A stretch of 38,206 nucleotides of DNA from Candidatus Neomarinimicrobiota bacterium (GCA_012964825.1 DTTI01000030.1:1-38206); one strand, 5' to 3'. Positions 26,987 through 36,387 are shown, counted from the first letter of the stretch. Notes: generated from the sequence alone by a model not told the origin. Numbers and translations are program-made.

Positions 26987-28376
26987 CTTTTGAGCCTTCA
27001 ACGATTTCAATAAACCGACGGGAACCCTCTCTGAGTTTCCGTTCTTGAGTAATAAAGTCAACCTCATACAAGCCAAATTTCATGTCATAACCTTCTGTCC
27101 ACTCAAAATTATCCATGAGTGACCAGTAGAAATAACCTCGGACGTCATATCCTTCTTGAATTGACCTTGAGACCGCCCGAATGTAACGATCAATGTAAAT
27201 AGCTCTTCTGTCATCTGTCCCATCTGCGATGCCGTTTTCGGTGATATATATAGGCACCCCCATTTGCGATGCCACCTTAATGGACCGATAGAGAGCTTCC
27301 GGATAAATGGGGTAATGCATATCCGTCATTTGTTCATGAGGGTAAAACTCAATGGTGAAGAATTGTTTCAGGTTGAGATGTGAATTGATTCGCTGATGAG
27401 AATAATTGTTGAGCCCAATGAAATCCAGTGTACCAACGGCCTTAGGATTTTCATATTCCACTTTTGCCATGGTGGGCATTGAAAAATCGTATGTTCCTGA
27501 GATCAAGAAATCCAGAGCCACACTGTTGAAAGCATTGTCCAGTATCCGGGTTACCATCCAATCCAAAGGATTCCAACGGTTGTAAGGATCAAAGGGAAAT
27601 ATGTTTTTCACAATGCCGATTTGTGCCCTAGTTCCACCCTTTTTTGACTTAAGGGCCTTATAAACACGGACATGTCCCTCTAAAAGGTTTTTTAATACTG
27701 TCCCGGCTAGTTGAGGATCCATTTTCCCCGGCGGCCAAACTCCATTAAAATATCCCTGGTAGGTGTAAACAGCTGGCTCATTAACGGTGCACCATATGTC
27801 TACATGGTCCTTAAGATAGTCAAAAACCTGTTCAGCGAACCTGACGAAATATTCCAGGTTTTCTTCTTTCTCAAAAGCGCCCTTGGCCTCAAACCAAAGC
27901 GGATTGGTGAAATGGTGCAGGGTGATTACTGGGGTGATACCCGATTGCTTTAAAGCAATACAAACATCTTTGTAGTGTTCTAAGGCACTGTAGTCAAATT
28001 GTCCCTCCTGGGGTTCTATTTTGCTCCATTCAACAGAAAAGCGATACATATCTACTCCCAGGCTTTCGATAAGTCCAATGTCTTCCCTGTAACGGTTCCA
28101 ATGATCACAGGCCATACCTGATTTATTACCTTTGTGAATTCTTGGGTTACCGTTTTCATCGGGAGTATTCTCCCACTCCGACCAGTTATTTGTGCATCCA
28201 CCTTCAACTTGGTGTGCTGCCGTTGCCACGCCCCAAACGAACCCTGGCGGAAAACTTAAAGTTTTCGTTTCTTCCTTTTCCCAATCCCACCTTACTTCAG
28301 GATGCCTGGCACTCATGGTTATGACATAAATGAGCCACAAACCAATTGGGACAAAAAGGATCAGTTTTTTATCCAT
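26979..28376 (-). CDS. Glycoside hydrolase family 1 (beta-glucosidase/galactosidase), exported or anchored
   Basis: A 465-residue retaining GH1 enzyme. The fold starts at FPPGFVWGVATAAHQVEGG (about residue 42). The acid/base Glu200 lies in CTVNEP and the nucleophile Glu380 in YITENG. The C-terminal DNFEWTEGYDMKFGLYEVDF is the sugar-binding signature. The length is normal. The N-terminal hydrophobic stretch (LILFVPIGLWLIYVIT) indicates export or membrane anchoring, which is less usual for GH1, as most are cytoplasmic. Substrates are typically short beta-linked glucosides or galactosides. It overlaps the peptidase gene by 8 bases and the small lipoprotein gene upstream by 8 bases. Confidence 0.93.
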   Translation of the reverse strand: MDKKLILFVPIGLWLIYVITMSARHPEVRWDWEKEETKTLSFPPGFVWGVATAAHQVEGGCTNNWSEWENTPDENGNPRIHKGNKSGMACDHWNRYREDIGLIESLGVDMYRFSVEWSKIEPQEGQFDYSALEHYKDVCIALKQSGITPVITLHHFTNPLWFEAKGAFEKEENLEYFVRFAEQVFDYLKDHVDIWCTVNEPAVYTYQGYFNGVWPPGKMDPQLAGTVLKNLLEGHVRVYKALKSKKGGTRAQIGIVKNIFPFDPYNRWNPLDWMVTRILDNAFNSVALDFLISGTYDFSMPTMAKVEYENPKAVGTLDFIGLNNYSHQRINSHLNLKQFFTIEFYPHEQMTDMHYPIYPEALYRSIKVASQMGVPIYITENGIADGTDDRRAIYIDRYIRAVSRSIQEGYDVRGYFYWSLMDNFEWTEGYDMKFGLYEVDFITQERKLREGSRRFIEIVEGSKGD

Positions 28377-28596
28377 AATCCAAAAAAATTACTGTGCAAT
28401 GATCAATCGTTAGTACGGTTAAATGTCTCAAAGGAGTCTGAGCACAGAAAATTCTACTTTGGAGTGATACCCATGTTGAGGGAGCGAATCTACTTTCTTC
28501 AGTCGTGATAACTTCAGGAGAAGCATTCTGAGGCGGTGCCCCACACCCAGCATAATAAATAAAAAGTAAAGTAAAACTAATAGTCACTCTTTTCAT
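28369..28596 (-). CDS. Candidate 75-residue mini-lipoprotein between M1 peptidase and GH1
   Basis: The N-terminus is a convincing lipoprotein signal, MKRVTISFTLLFIYYAGC (Cys18), followed by a Pro/Gln/Asn-rich linker. The second half (about residue 40 on) is Cys/Ile/Leu-rich, shows no recognisable domain, and might be degenerate. The start overlaps the end of the M1 peptidase by 20 bases and the stop overlaps the GH1 start by 8 bases. This is the packing expected of a real operon gene, but it could also be the shortened stub of a larger lipoprotein. Confidence 0.45.
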   Translation of the reverse strand: MKRVTISFTLLFIYYAGCGAPPQNASPEVITTEESRFAPSTWVSLQSRIFCAQTPLRHLTVLTIDHCTVIFLDYG

Positions 28597-30184
28597 CGAA
28601 ATCCCTCCTCCATAAATACCAGTGGTTAGGATCGATAACCGGTTTTTCCTTAGCTCTAATGAGAACCGGATCTGAACTGAGCTTAATTTTTCGAATCCTG
28701 TCCCCGATATTCACCTCAACAGGGAGTTTCATTCCTACTGCTTCTACACTCAAGGCATAACGATTCTCCTTGACCTTTCGCACAACAGCTACTGGAAGGT
28801 CTGTGGTATAGAGCATCATATGGATGAAAGGACTCAGATCCTGGCCGGCGCGGCTGCTGAAGTGCATTGTGAAATCCTTTTCCAGTACAAGATTTTGGTA
28901 GGTGTATTGAAGGTCTGTGATGAAATCCCTGAGAGCGTGAAAAAAACGTCTATCGCCCATGATGAAACGAAGAGAGTGCATCAGGTATGATCCTTTGCCG
29001 TAGATGTCACTTTGGTAAACTTCATCTGTAGTGGCATTCCGTTTGGGAATAATGGACATCACATTTTGGATACCATGTCTCGCAATGGCCATTTTTTTAT
29101 GATATCCTTCTTCCCCGGCCATTTCCCGGTGATAAAGGGCGTCTGCGTAAGTGCAGATCCCTTCGTGAATCCAGTAATCAGACCAATCAGCGGCATTCAT
29201 TTTGTTTCCCCACCACTCATGCCCCAACTCGTGAAGAAGAAGCCAGTCAAACGACTCCCCGCCCAGTTCAGTGTAACGGAATTGATTTCCATAAGCGTTG
29301 ATGGTCTGATGTTCCATTCCTAGATAAGGTGTCTCCACCAGACCGAACTTTTCATAAATGAATGGGTATTCACCAAAATAGTTTTCATGAGAGCTGATCA
29401 TCTTCATTACCATGTTTAGATGGGGTTCCGCCTTGTTTTTATTTTCTTTCAACACGTAGAAAATGACAGGCATTGACCTTCCTGTGACGGAGATGAACTC
29501 TTTCTCAACTTTTTCGAAAGCGCCAATGGTGAAATTGATATTATAGTTGGCAATGGGGTAGCGTGTTTTCCAGTTATAGGTTGAACCCTTATCAGTTTCG
29601 AATATATTCAGCAAATTACCGTTAGAAGCCACGGACAATCCTTTTGGAACGGTGACTGAAATTGCCATGCTGTCTGCTCGATCGGATGGATGGTCCTTAC
29701 ATGGAAAGAACATTTTTCCTCCTTCGTTAGCACAAGACATTCCAATCCACGGATTTCCGTCACTGTCTTCTTTCCAGGTAAATCCGCCGTCCCATGGAGG
29801 GTTGACGGCTGTTGGAGGATGCCCATCATATTTGATTTGGATCTTACAGAATTTACCCTGGTTATAGGGTGGTATATCTACCCAAAGAGCATCATTTTGG
29901 TGATTAAAAGGCACCCGTCGTCCATTTGCCTTGACGTCTCGCACCGTAAATGCATCAACTAGATCAAACTTGAGACTGTCAACCCTCTCAAGAATATTTA
30001 TATGTGCTGTGGTTGTTCCTTTTAGGAATCGTTTTTCCGGATCGATATGGAAATTGAGATCGTAATAAGTAACATCGTAGGAGGCCTGGTTGGGATGAAG
30101 TATTCCGCCGGAGGTGTATCCCTGTGCGCATAAGAAAAAATTGGAATAGAGAAGTGCAGTAATTAAAAGTGAAGAATACTTCAC
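28577..30184 (-). CDS. M1 family zinc aminopeptidase, exported, short form
   Basis: A 535-residue metallopeptidase with a signal peptide (MKYSSLLITALLYSNFFLCA). The zinc site is HELGH (residues 318-322) with Glu341 exactly 18 residues further on. The exopeptidase motif GAMEN is represented by GMEHQ (289-293), a visible deviation. It lacks the long C-terminal helical domain of the roughly 850-residue members, like other compact bacterial M1 peptidases. It should trim N-terminal residues from peptides in the periplasm or outside the cell. It starts 10 bases after the amidohydrolase stop and is probably cotranscribed with it. Confidence 0.92.
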   Translation of the reverse strand: MKYSSLLITALLYSNFFLCAQGYTSGGILHPNQASYDVTYYDLNFHIDPEKRFLKGTTTAHINILERVDSLKFDLVDAFTVRDVKANGRRVPFNHQNDALWVDIPPYNQGKFCKIQIKYDGHPPTAVNPPWDGGFTWKEDSDGNPWIGMSCANEGGKMFFPCKDHPSDRADSMAISVTVPKGLSVASNGNLLNIFETDKGSTYNWKTRYPIANYNINFTIGAFEKVEKEFISVTGRSMPVIFYVLKENKNKAEPHLNMVMKMISSHENYFGEYPFIYEKFGLVETPYLGMEHQTINAYGNQFRYTELGGESFDWLLLHELGHEWWGNKMNAADWSDYWIHEGICTYADALYHREMAGEEGYHKKMAIARHGIQNVMSIIPKRNATTDEVYQSDIYGKGSYLMHSLRFIMGDRRFFHALRDFITDLQYTYQNLVLEKDFTMHFSSRAGQDLSPFIHMMLYTTDLPVAVVRKVKENRYALSVEAVGMKLPVEVNIGDRIRKIKLSSDPVLIRAKEKPVIDPNHWYLWRRDFDEKSDY

Positions 30185-30194
30185 AGGTTGACTA

Positions 30195-31790
30195 CTAATG
30201 CAGGATTCTGTCCCCCTTTTCCCGTTTTTGTTTCTTAACCATCTTTTTTACATCGTCAAGAAGCCGTTGAGCGTCGTAAACAATTCCGTCCTTTATGGTG
30301 AACTTCACACCCCCTACCCGTTCAACCTCCCCGGTTTGATCATTCAGTCTGACAGCTCCAGTGGCATAGAGTACTTTGAGATTTTCCACAGGGTTTTCAT
30401 CAACAATCAACATATCCGCCAGCATTCCTGAGCGGATGACTCCAAACTCGATGGGTTTCCCCAACGGTTTATAAAGGGTTTCGGCCCCGTGCATTGTAGC
30501 GGAGCGTATTACCTCTAACGGATGAAAACCAGCCTCCTGAAGAAGTTCCAATTCTTCAATGGTACCAAATCCATACAGTTTATAGATAAATCCCGAATCT
30601 GAACCTGTAGTAACACGCCCACCCATGTTCTTGTATTCATTTAAAAACATCATCCAGACCCTATAGAAATTTCGCCAAGCCACCTCATCCCAGGTGGTCC
30701 AATCAAAAAAGTATGATCCGTGGCTCTCTCTACTGGGTGTGTAAAATTCCCACATTGACGGCAAGGTATATTCATCGTGCCAATCCGCGTTCCTGGCATG
30801 CATCACATCACGACCCGCCGCATAGATGGTCATGGTGGGGTCAAGAGTAGTGTCCAAAGCCAGAAATTCTTTCAACAGCGATTTCCACTTTTTACCGTGG
30901 GGTTTCACCAGTTTCCACTGCTGGGCTACCTGTCCAAAACGGTACTGCTCATCACTATAATTCATGCCCACAGGCCATGGTTGAACGTCGTTTGTCTCAT
31001 ACATGGATTCGAACAAGCCATAAAAGTGTGTAACTGAGCCGAGCCCCAGACGAGCAGCGTCGATGGCATTCATTTGTGCTACACCAGTTTGTGCCAAGTG
31101 CGCCGTGGAACCGAGATTTTGCTTCTTTGCTTCGTCCAGTAATGCAGCCATAACATCCGGAGGGTAGGAGCCAAGTTTCATTCCATCAGCGCCTTTTCTT
31201 GCAGCGTAACGGACCCACCTACGTGCCGTCTCGGGAGTATTAACAGAACCATCCTTCCAGTCATCTCCTCCACTTCCAGGACGATGATAAGAGAACATTC
31301 TAGGTGCAGTAATTTCATTCTTTTCGCTTCTTCCTTTTTCACTAAGAGAAAGGTCAAATCCGGTAAAAGGAACACCCCGCGTAGTTGTTATTCCATGTCC
31401 TAGCCAAAGTTTATACACATATTCAGCTTCTGGTGCCTTAGGTACGCCACCTAGATGCGTGTGTAAATCAACGATTCCGGGCAACACGTACATTCCATGG
31501 GCATCTATTTCAAAAGTGGCATCCTTGGGGCGTCGTTCCTCATCAATTTCAATAAAGGGTGTTCCCACACTAGCTACCCGGGTAATTTTATTTCCCTCAA
31601 CGACGATATCAACTGGACCACGAGGAGGCGCACCAGTACCATCAATTAATGTTCCTCCTCTAATAATTAACTTCTGAAAGGGCCCTTCACCTTCACTACG
31701 ATCGGGTGCAGGTTCAATAGTTCTACGGTTTTGTGCTGATAGAAACGTTACGGTCAGTATGGTAAAAAGAAGGAATTTTGTAGTTTTCAT
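30195..31790 (-). CDS. Exported metal-dependent amidohydrolase
   Basis: A 531-residue amidohydrolase-superfamily protein with a cleavable signal (MKTTKFLLFTILTVTFLSAQ). Metal ligands read as His110/His112 (DLHTH), Lys205 (the GMKLG carboxylated-lysine position), His231, His255 and an Asp in TGSDSGF. The beta-sandwich is closed by LADMLIVDENPVENLKVL. The spacing fits the imidazolonepropionase/Xaa-Pro-dipeptidase-like branch, with cyclic amides or dipeptides as possible substrates. An AAAGGAG ribosome site lies just before the ATG and a candidate promoter further up, so this gene probably begins the transcript that runs through the M1, GH1 and DmpA-like genes. Confidence 0.88.
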   Translation of the reverse strand: MKTTKFLLFTILTVTFLSAQNRRTIEPAPDRSEGEGPFQKLIIRGGTLIDGTGAPPRGPVDIVVEGNKITRVASVGTPFIEIDEERRPKDATFEIDAHGMYVLPGIVDLHTHLGGVPKAPEAEYVYKLWLGHGITTTRGVPFTGFDLSLSEKGRSEKNEITAPRMFSYHRPGSGGDDWKDGSVNTPETARRWVRYAARKGADGMKLGSYPPDVMAALLDEAKKQNLGSTAHLAQTGVAQMNAIDAARLGLGSVTHFYGLFESMYETNDVQPWPVGMNYSDEQYRFGQVAQQWKLVKPHGKKWKSLLKEFLALDTTLDPTMTIYAAGRDVMHARNADWHDEYTLPSMWEFYTPSRESHGSYFFDWTTWDEVAWRNFYRVWMMFLNEYKNMGGRVTTGSDSGFIYKLYGFGTIEELELLQEAGFHPLEVIRSATMHGAETLYKPLGKPIEFGVIRSGMLADMLIVDENPVENLKVLYATGAVRLNDQTGEVERVGGVKFTIKDGIVYDAQRLLDDVKKMVKKQKREKGDRILH

Positions 31791-31840
31791 GTTTTCTCCT
31801 TTATTTCAATTTTCTTGCTTATTGCCCCATATAGTCTATG

Positions 31841-31869
31841 AAAATACCACGGAGGATTGATTTAGACAA
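31841..31869 (-). promoter_or_regulatory. Candidate promoter of the amidohydrolase/M1/GH1/P1 operon
   Basis: On the minus strand TTGTCT (31864-31869) and TATTTT (31841-31846) are separated by exactly 17 bases, each matching 4 of 6 consensus positions. The predicted mRNA start near 31834 gives a leader of about 44 bases that contains the strong AAAGGAG ribosome site at 31796-31802. No terminator for the upstream oxidase gene is evident. Confidence 0.35.
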
Positions 31870-31897
31870 AATGGGTAAGAAAATAAGAAAAAGAGAA

Positions 31898-33028
31898 TTA
31901 AAGATGCTGTTTGTTGTAGAGATGAAGCCAGCCACCAGAATTGTAAGGCCGTTCATTAATGGCAAATTTTGTCTCAGGCTTAGTCTTTTCTTCTATTAGG
32001 TCAGCAACATATTTTCCTAATGCCGGTCCGTGTTTAAAACCGTGTCCTGATCCCGCTCCCACAATCCATTGATGATTAAAGCCAGGAACTTGAGCTACAA
32101 TCCAATTGCTATCAGATGTGGAGGTGTATTGACATAGACGTCTTTCTTTTACCTTTGCTCCAGAAAGATCTGGAAAACGCTTGGTTAAATAGTCTTTGCA
32201 CCATTTCAATTGTTCTTTGCTGAGTTCTCTTTCATCTTTGTCAGGATTAAATTCCTTGCCTCGAACATCTGAAGCAAGTTTAAAAGGCCGCCCTTCGCAA
32301 CCGCCACATCCGTAAAAAGCTTCTTCTATATCTGTATAAGCGGGGACATTGGGTGCATCCCATTCTGGGGGTGATTCAAAGAAAATTACTTCCTGTGTAG
32401 TCACTTGAAGGTCCATGCCCAGATCAAAAAGGAGAGGTATCCACGGTCCGCATGCCCACACTACAATATCCCCCCCAACGTCGGTTCCGTTAACCATTAC
32501 ACGGCCTCCAATGTTTTCTGCCCTTCCTTGAATAAAATTCCCTCCCATTTCAGAAAATGCCGAACGTAGAGCATTAACGGATTTTCGTGCTCGTAAAATC
32601 CCACCAGTTGGTTCAAAGACGATAAAACTAAGATCATCACCATTAAAACTTGGATAAAGACGTTCCCCCTCGCTGGGATCAATTCGTTCTACTGGAATTC
32701 CTTCACTTTCCAATGTTTTTAGGCTTAACGCACCCCACCCATCCTCATCATGGGAAAACCAGGCGACTCCACATTCCACCATTAATTCAGTTGACAACCG
32801 ATTTTCAAGTTCTTTCCAAAGAGACCTCGCCATCCAGGCTGATCGGGTGTACCATTCATCACCGGCATGAGAAAATCTAATATTTCGTGTGAGTCCATTA
32901 CTGGTTGTTCGAGAATCGCCCTGATCAAATTGTTCCACTAGAGTAACTCTGTGTCCCCTATCCGCTAGCTCTAATGCTGTAGATGCACCAAATATACCAG
33001 CGCCGATAACCGCAATTTTTGAACTCAC
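31898..33028 (-). CDS. FAD-dependent oxidoreductase, monomeric sarcosine oxidase-like
   Basis: A 376-residue DAO-family flavoenzyme. The Rossmann motif VIGAGIFGASTALELADRG starts at residue 7. TTSNGLTRNIRFSHAG matches the flavin-contact region of sarcosine/N-methyltryptophan oxidases. Cys299 in RLCQYTST sits at the position that binds FAD covalently in monomeric sarcosine oxidase, and GAGSGHGFKHGPALG follows as in that family. It has no signal peptide and is cytoplasmic. It should oxidise an N-methyl or secondary amino acid, releasing hydrogen peroxide. The substrate could also be a cyclic imino acid. The gap to the upstream unknown gene is 36 bases. Confidence 0.87.
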   Translation of the reverse strand: MSSKIAVIGAGIFGASTALELADRGHRVTLVEQFDQGDSRTTSNGLTRNIRFSHAGDEWYTRSAWMARSLWKELENRLSTELMVECGVAWFSHDEDGWGALSLKTLESEGIPVERIDPSEGERLYPSFNGDDLSFIVFEPTGGILRARKSVNALRSAFSEMGGNFIQGRAENIGGRVMVNGTDVGGDIVVWACGPWIPLLFDLGMDLQVTTQEVIFFESPPEWDAPNVPAYTDIEEAFYGCGGCEGRPFKLASDVRGKEFNPDKDERELSKEQLKWCKDYLTKRFPDLSGAKVKERRLCQYTSTSDSNWIVAQVPGFNHQWIVGAGSGHGFKHGPALGKYVADLIEEKTKPETKFAINERPYNSGGWLHLYNKQHL

Positions 33029-33064
33029 TATTTATTAATGAAAATGATCTGAAGATTAGCAGCT

Positions 33065-34039
33065 TCAGTCAATTTTTCTTCTGGGTCTGGGCAAATTGGT
33101 ACGCTCGTAATATTCGTCATAATACTGATCCATAGCCTTGGGGTATGACCGACCACCCCAGACATAACGTAGAGAATCACCGGTATGACTGTCTATTAAC
33201 TCATCCTGTGGTTTTTGTACATGCAAAAATACCAATCTACCAAGTCTTAACATTTCTTCATCATTAGGCGTTTTGCCCATAACAGCAATCATAAGATCCA
33301 TATGTTTTGTTTTCATTTGGTCCATGAGCAAGGATTCAACTTTAGCCTGGAGGCCCCAAACATATTTAGCTTTGGATGCCATTGATAGAAGATTAGCAGT
33401 GCGCGGATTATTTTTGTTTTCAAGTGCAATCCTTGCCGCAATAAGGTTTTCGTATTCTACATCTGTAACAAATATTGCCGGTGATTTGTTAATGTAATGA
33501 GCTTCGGAAATGTATTCCATTGAATTGGTTATTTCATCCCAGAATTCACGTGCTGTAATTGTACCATCAACAAAATTCCTCAAAACAACAGAACTGGTTG
33601 AAGCAGTAAGTTGAGAGTCATCACGTCCTACAGGAATACTGCAATGAATTGTAACAATAGAAGGAATTAATGCAACATAATTAGATTTATTTTCTTTATG
33701 CATTTCACGCTGCATCACTTTCCCAACACAAGAAAATCCAAGGATTACAACTTCCTCAAAATTGTTTCTTCGTGATTTAAGAGAAATTCTGAAAACAGTG
33801 TTGTTGGTTTCCGCTTTGCGGAAAGAAGTATTTTCACCTGAATAAGGCAACCTATAATACTTTAATGCAGAGTGGACTTGATGTGTAAAAGCTGATTTTC
33901 TTTGAGGATTATCTATAAGATCAGATCTTTGAAGACTAGTCTCATCTGGAACTGCGTGTAATGAGGAGAGAATAGCAATTAATAGTATTCGGTTAAGCCT
34001 TATAGTAGATGTCCGTTTTAGATTAAATATATTATTCAA
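33065..34039 (-). CDS. Exported protein of unknown function
   Basis: A 324-residue protein that I do not recognise. An N-terminal hydrophobic stretch (NRILLIAILSSLHAV, about residues 16-30) suggests a signal peptide. The middle has mixed beta-like segments with one FSCVG. Around residues 165-245 it is helical (MEYISEAHY, LIAARIALENK, ANLLSMASKAKYVWG, LLMDQMKTKHMDLM). The C-terminus is basic and Tyr-rich (MDQYYDEYYERTNLPRPRR). The base composition is more AT-rich than in the neighbouring enzyme genes. It overlaps the PAP2 gene by 4 bases, so translation is coupled. Confidence 0.7.
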   Translation of the reverse strand: MNNIFNLKRTSTIRLNRILLIAILSSLHAVPDETSLQRSDLIDNPQRKSAFTHQVHSALKYYRLPYSGENTSFRKAETNNTVFRISLKSRRNNFEEVVILGFSCVGKVMQREMHKENKSNYVALIPSIVTIHCSIPVGRDDSQLTASTSSVVLRNFVDGTITAREFWDEITNSMEYISEAHYINKSPAIFVTDVEYENLIAARIALENKNNPRTANLLSMASKAKYVWGLQAKVESLLMDQMKTKHMDLMIAVMGKTPNDEEMLRLGRLVFLHVQKPQDELIDSHTGDSLRYVWGGRSYPKAMDQYYDEYYERTNLPRPRRKID

Positions 34040-34638
34040 AGTTGATTACTTGATTTAATTCCCCTACTTATCCATTGAATTTTCTCAGTGATTGACAAAT
34101 TAACAACAAAAAGTGAATATACGTGAAGTATGAAATTCCCTATAACAAAACCAAAAAGCGCGCCCGCCATAACATCACCTGGATAATGAACACCTACATA
34201 AACCCTGCTGAATCCCACAAGGATTGCAATAAACAATAACCAACGTCTCATTTGGGGGTAGAAAAAACCTGTAACTATAGCAAACGCCATACTGTTAGCT
34301 GCGTGGTTGGAAGGAAAAGAATATTTCCCCCCCTTCCCCACAAGCAGTCTTATAGATTCAGACAATTCATGAGAAGGGCGAATTCGACCCACCATCGGTT
34401 TGATCATTTGTGCGGCCATCACATCAGATAGAATAAGACAAAAAACGGCTATGAGTAATGCCTTTAATGCCCGCCTCCAGTCATCGCGGAAAAGGTAGAT
34501 GTAGAAGGCGATTAGAGGTAATACCCAGTTAGATGAATCGGTAATAAAAGGGAAAATAAAATCAAAAAGAGGATTTGCGACACTCCTGTTAAAAAGTTCC
34601 AGAAGCATCACATCGGTAGAATTAAGAAATGACAACAC
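34036..34638 (-). CDS. PAP2-family membrane phosphatase
   Basis: A 200-residue integral membrane phosphatase with all three PAP2 motifs: KPMVGRIRP (Lys80, Arg87, Pro88), PSNHA (109-113, with Asn in place of the commoner Gly) and SRVYVGVHYPGD (Ser144, Arg145, His151, Asp155). Five to six membrane helices are visible. Likely substrates are undecaprenyl diphosphate, phosphatidylglycerol phosphate or related lipid phosphates at the periplasmic face. The start is GTG with little ribosome site, and an in-frame ATG occurs 10 codons later. It lies 15 bases after the YtcJ-like gene. Confidence 0.9.
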   Translation of the reverse strand: MLSFLNSTDVMLLELFNRSVANPLFDFIFPFITDSSNWVLPLIAFYIYLFRDDWRRALKALLIAVFCLILSDVMAAQMIKPMVGRIRPSHELSESIRLLVGKGGKYSFPSNHAANSMAFAIVTGFFYPQMRRWLLFIAILVGFSRVYVGVHYPGDVMAGALFGFVIGNFILHVYSLFVVNLSITEKIQWISRGIKSSNQL

Positions 34639-34653
34639 TGTAATATTATATCA

Positions 34654-36387
34654 TTATTCTGCCTTGTATTCAATCTTTCCATTAACAATTGTATAAAGAA
34701 TCTTGGTTCCTAGGATGGCGTCGTCAGAAACGGTCATAATATCCCGGGAAAGGACAGTGAAATCAGCAACTTTACCCACTTTGATGGAACCTTTGAAATG
34801 TTCTTCGAAGGCACCATAGGCGGCGTCCAGTGTATAGCTTTTCAATGCTTCACCCCTGGTCATTTTCTGCGACGGTTCATAACCATCGGGTGGGTATCCC
34901 TCCAATGTTTTTCTTGTAACTGAAGCGTAAAATGATTCAATGGGACTGATGGGCTCAACGGGAACGTCTGTGCCATTAATAACCACAGCGCCTGATTTAA
35001 GTAAATTTCTCCAAACATAGGCACTCTCTTCAATTCTTTTTTTACCCAGACGATCAATAGCCCAAGGTCGATCTGAACTCATATGAATACCTTGAATGGA
35101 TGCTATAACACCCATATCACTGAATCGTGGAATGTCTTCCGGATCTATATGCTGGGCATGTTCAATTCTAAACCTGTGGTTTTTTTCCGGAACTCTTACG
35201 AAAGCGTATTCATACTGATCCAAAACCTCGCGCACCGCTCTGTCACCAATGGCATGAGTGTTAACTTGAAAGCCATACTGAAGACCTTTTTCTGATACCT
35301 CACGAACATAACTCAATTCCTGGGTAGACATGCCGGCATGTCCCGGGCGGTCACTGTAATCTGCTAAAAGCCATGCCCCCCTGGAACCGAGGGCACCGTC
35401 GGCATTTAGTTTTATAGCCCTAATGGTAAGAAAGTTATTTCCAAGACCAATTTCTGGTCCACTTTGGTACCAATCTTTTAACAAATCAGGGTCACGGCTT
35501 GTGAGCATGACATATAAACGAATTTTCATTTTGCCAGAATTCAAGAAACGTTTGTAAGTGTCAATACTGGCTTTTCCTGATCCAGCATCCTGGAAAGAGG
35601 TGACACCGTATCGAAGACACTCATCTATTGCGAGTTCAAGAGATCTGTCGCGGTAGGAATCGTTTTCTTCTGGTAAATGTTTGGAGATTAGCCGCTGAGC
35701 TACCTCGTTGAATATACCTGTAGGGCTTCCATTCACGTCTCTAATTATCTCACCATCATTTCTTTTTAAAATAATTTCATCACCCAATTCCATTTCAAAG
35801 TTAGACCCAGAGGTAATCCCAGCAATTTCCATAGCCTTGGCGTTAGCAAAACCTGCATGCCCGCTGGCATGAGTCAAATAAACAGGATTGTCCGGTGATA
35901 CGGCACTTAGCTTGTGATGCGTCTGAAAACCTTTCACCATGATTTTTGGTTTAGGTGTCCATTTGCTCTGGTGCCATCCTCTTCCCAATATCCATTCTCC
36001 CGGCTCCGTTTCCGACACGGCATCAGCCACCATATCCACCAGTTCATTGTAGTCCTTGATTCCGTTCAGATCGAGTTTCATCTTTGAAGAACCTAGACCC
36101 ATGATGTGACCATGGGATTCGATAAAACCGGGAATCATCGTTTGGCCTTGAAGATCAATAACTTCAGTGTTAGGACCTATAAGGGGTTCAACAGCGGAAT
36201 AAAAACCAACAGCTACTATTCGTCCATTTTTCACTGCAACAGCAGACGCTTTGGGATTTCCAGGATCTACAGTATATATTTTTGCGCTTTTGATTACCAG
36301 CTCAGCGCTATTATCTCTGGAGCAACCAAAAATGAATAATATCGCAATTATGGTGATGGAATTGAACCTCAATGACTTGAGTTGCAT
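34654..36387 (-). CDS. YtcJ-like amidohydrolase, lipoprotein
   Basis: A 577-residue amidohydrolase of the YtcJ/exoenzyme-regulatory (AepA-like) group. The signal peptide ends in lipobox IFGC (Cys22). Metal-binding features are ESHGH near residue 90, NTHAIGDRAV, RIEHAQH and GTDVPVEPISPIESFYASVTRK, all typical of this branch, and VADFTVLSRDIM closes the sandwich domain. The substrate is unknown, with cyclic or N-acyl amides usual for the superfamily. AAGGAAAAATT is the ribosome site. It is the second exported amidohydrolase in this strand run but is not closely similar to the one at 30195. Nothing else is evident in the 107-base gap upstream. Confidence 0.87.
   Translation of the reverse strand: MQLKSLRFNSITIIAILFIFGCSRDNSAELVIKSAKIYTVDPGNPKASAVAVKNGRIVAVGFYSAVEPLIGPNTEVIDLQGQTMIPGFIESHGHIMGLGSSKMKLDLNGIKDYNELVDMVADAVSETEPGEWILGRGWHQSKWTPKPKIMVKGFQTHHKLSAVSPDNPVYLTHASGHAGFANAKAMEIAGITSGSNFEMELGDEIILKRNDGEIIRDVNGSPTGIFNEVAQRLISKHLPEENDSYRDRSLELAIDECLRYGVTSFQDAGSGKASIDTYKRFLNSGKMKIRLYVMLTSRDPDLLKDWYQSGPEIGLGNNFLTIRAIKLNADGALGSRGAWLLADYSDRPGHAGMSTQELSYVREVSEKGLQYGFQVNTHAIGDRAVREVLDQYEYAFVRVPEKNHRFRIEHAQHIDPEDIPRFSDMGVIASIQGIHMSSDRPWAIDRLGKKRIEESAYVWRNLLKSGAVVINGTDVPVEPISPIESFYASVTRKTLEGYPPDGYEPSQKMTRGEALKSYTLDAAYGAFEEHFKGSIKVGKVADFTVLSRDIMTVSDDAILGTKILYTIVNGKIEYKAE

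Noticed and set aside
26987-27076. A start at 27076 for the P1 peptidase
   Set aside because: It would overlap GH1 by 98 bases and place a signal peptide in the interior. The GTG at 26986 has a ribosome site and puts the hydrophobic stretch at the N-terminus.
30166-30185. GTGAAG-AATA-CTTCAC dyad at the start of the M1 gene, looking like a CRP half-site pair
   Set aside because: The half-sites do not have the TGTGA-N6-TCACA spacing and the dyad falls on the first codons of the gene, so chance is likelier.
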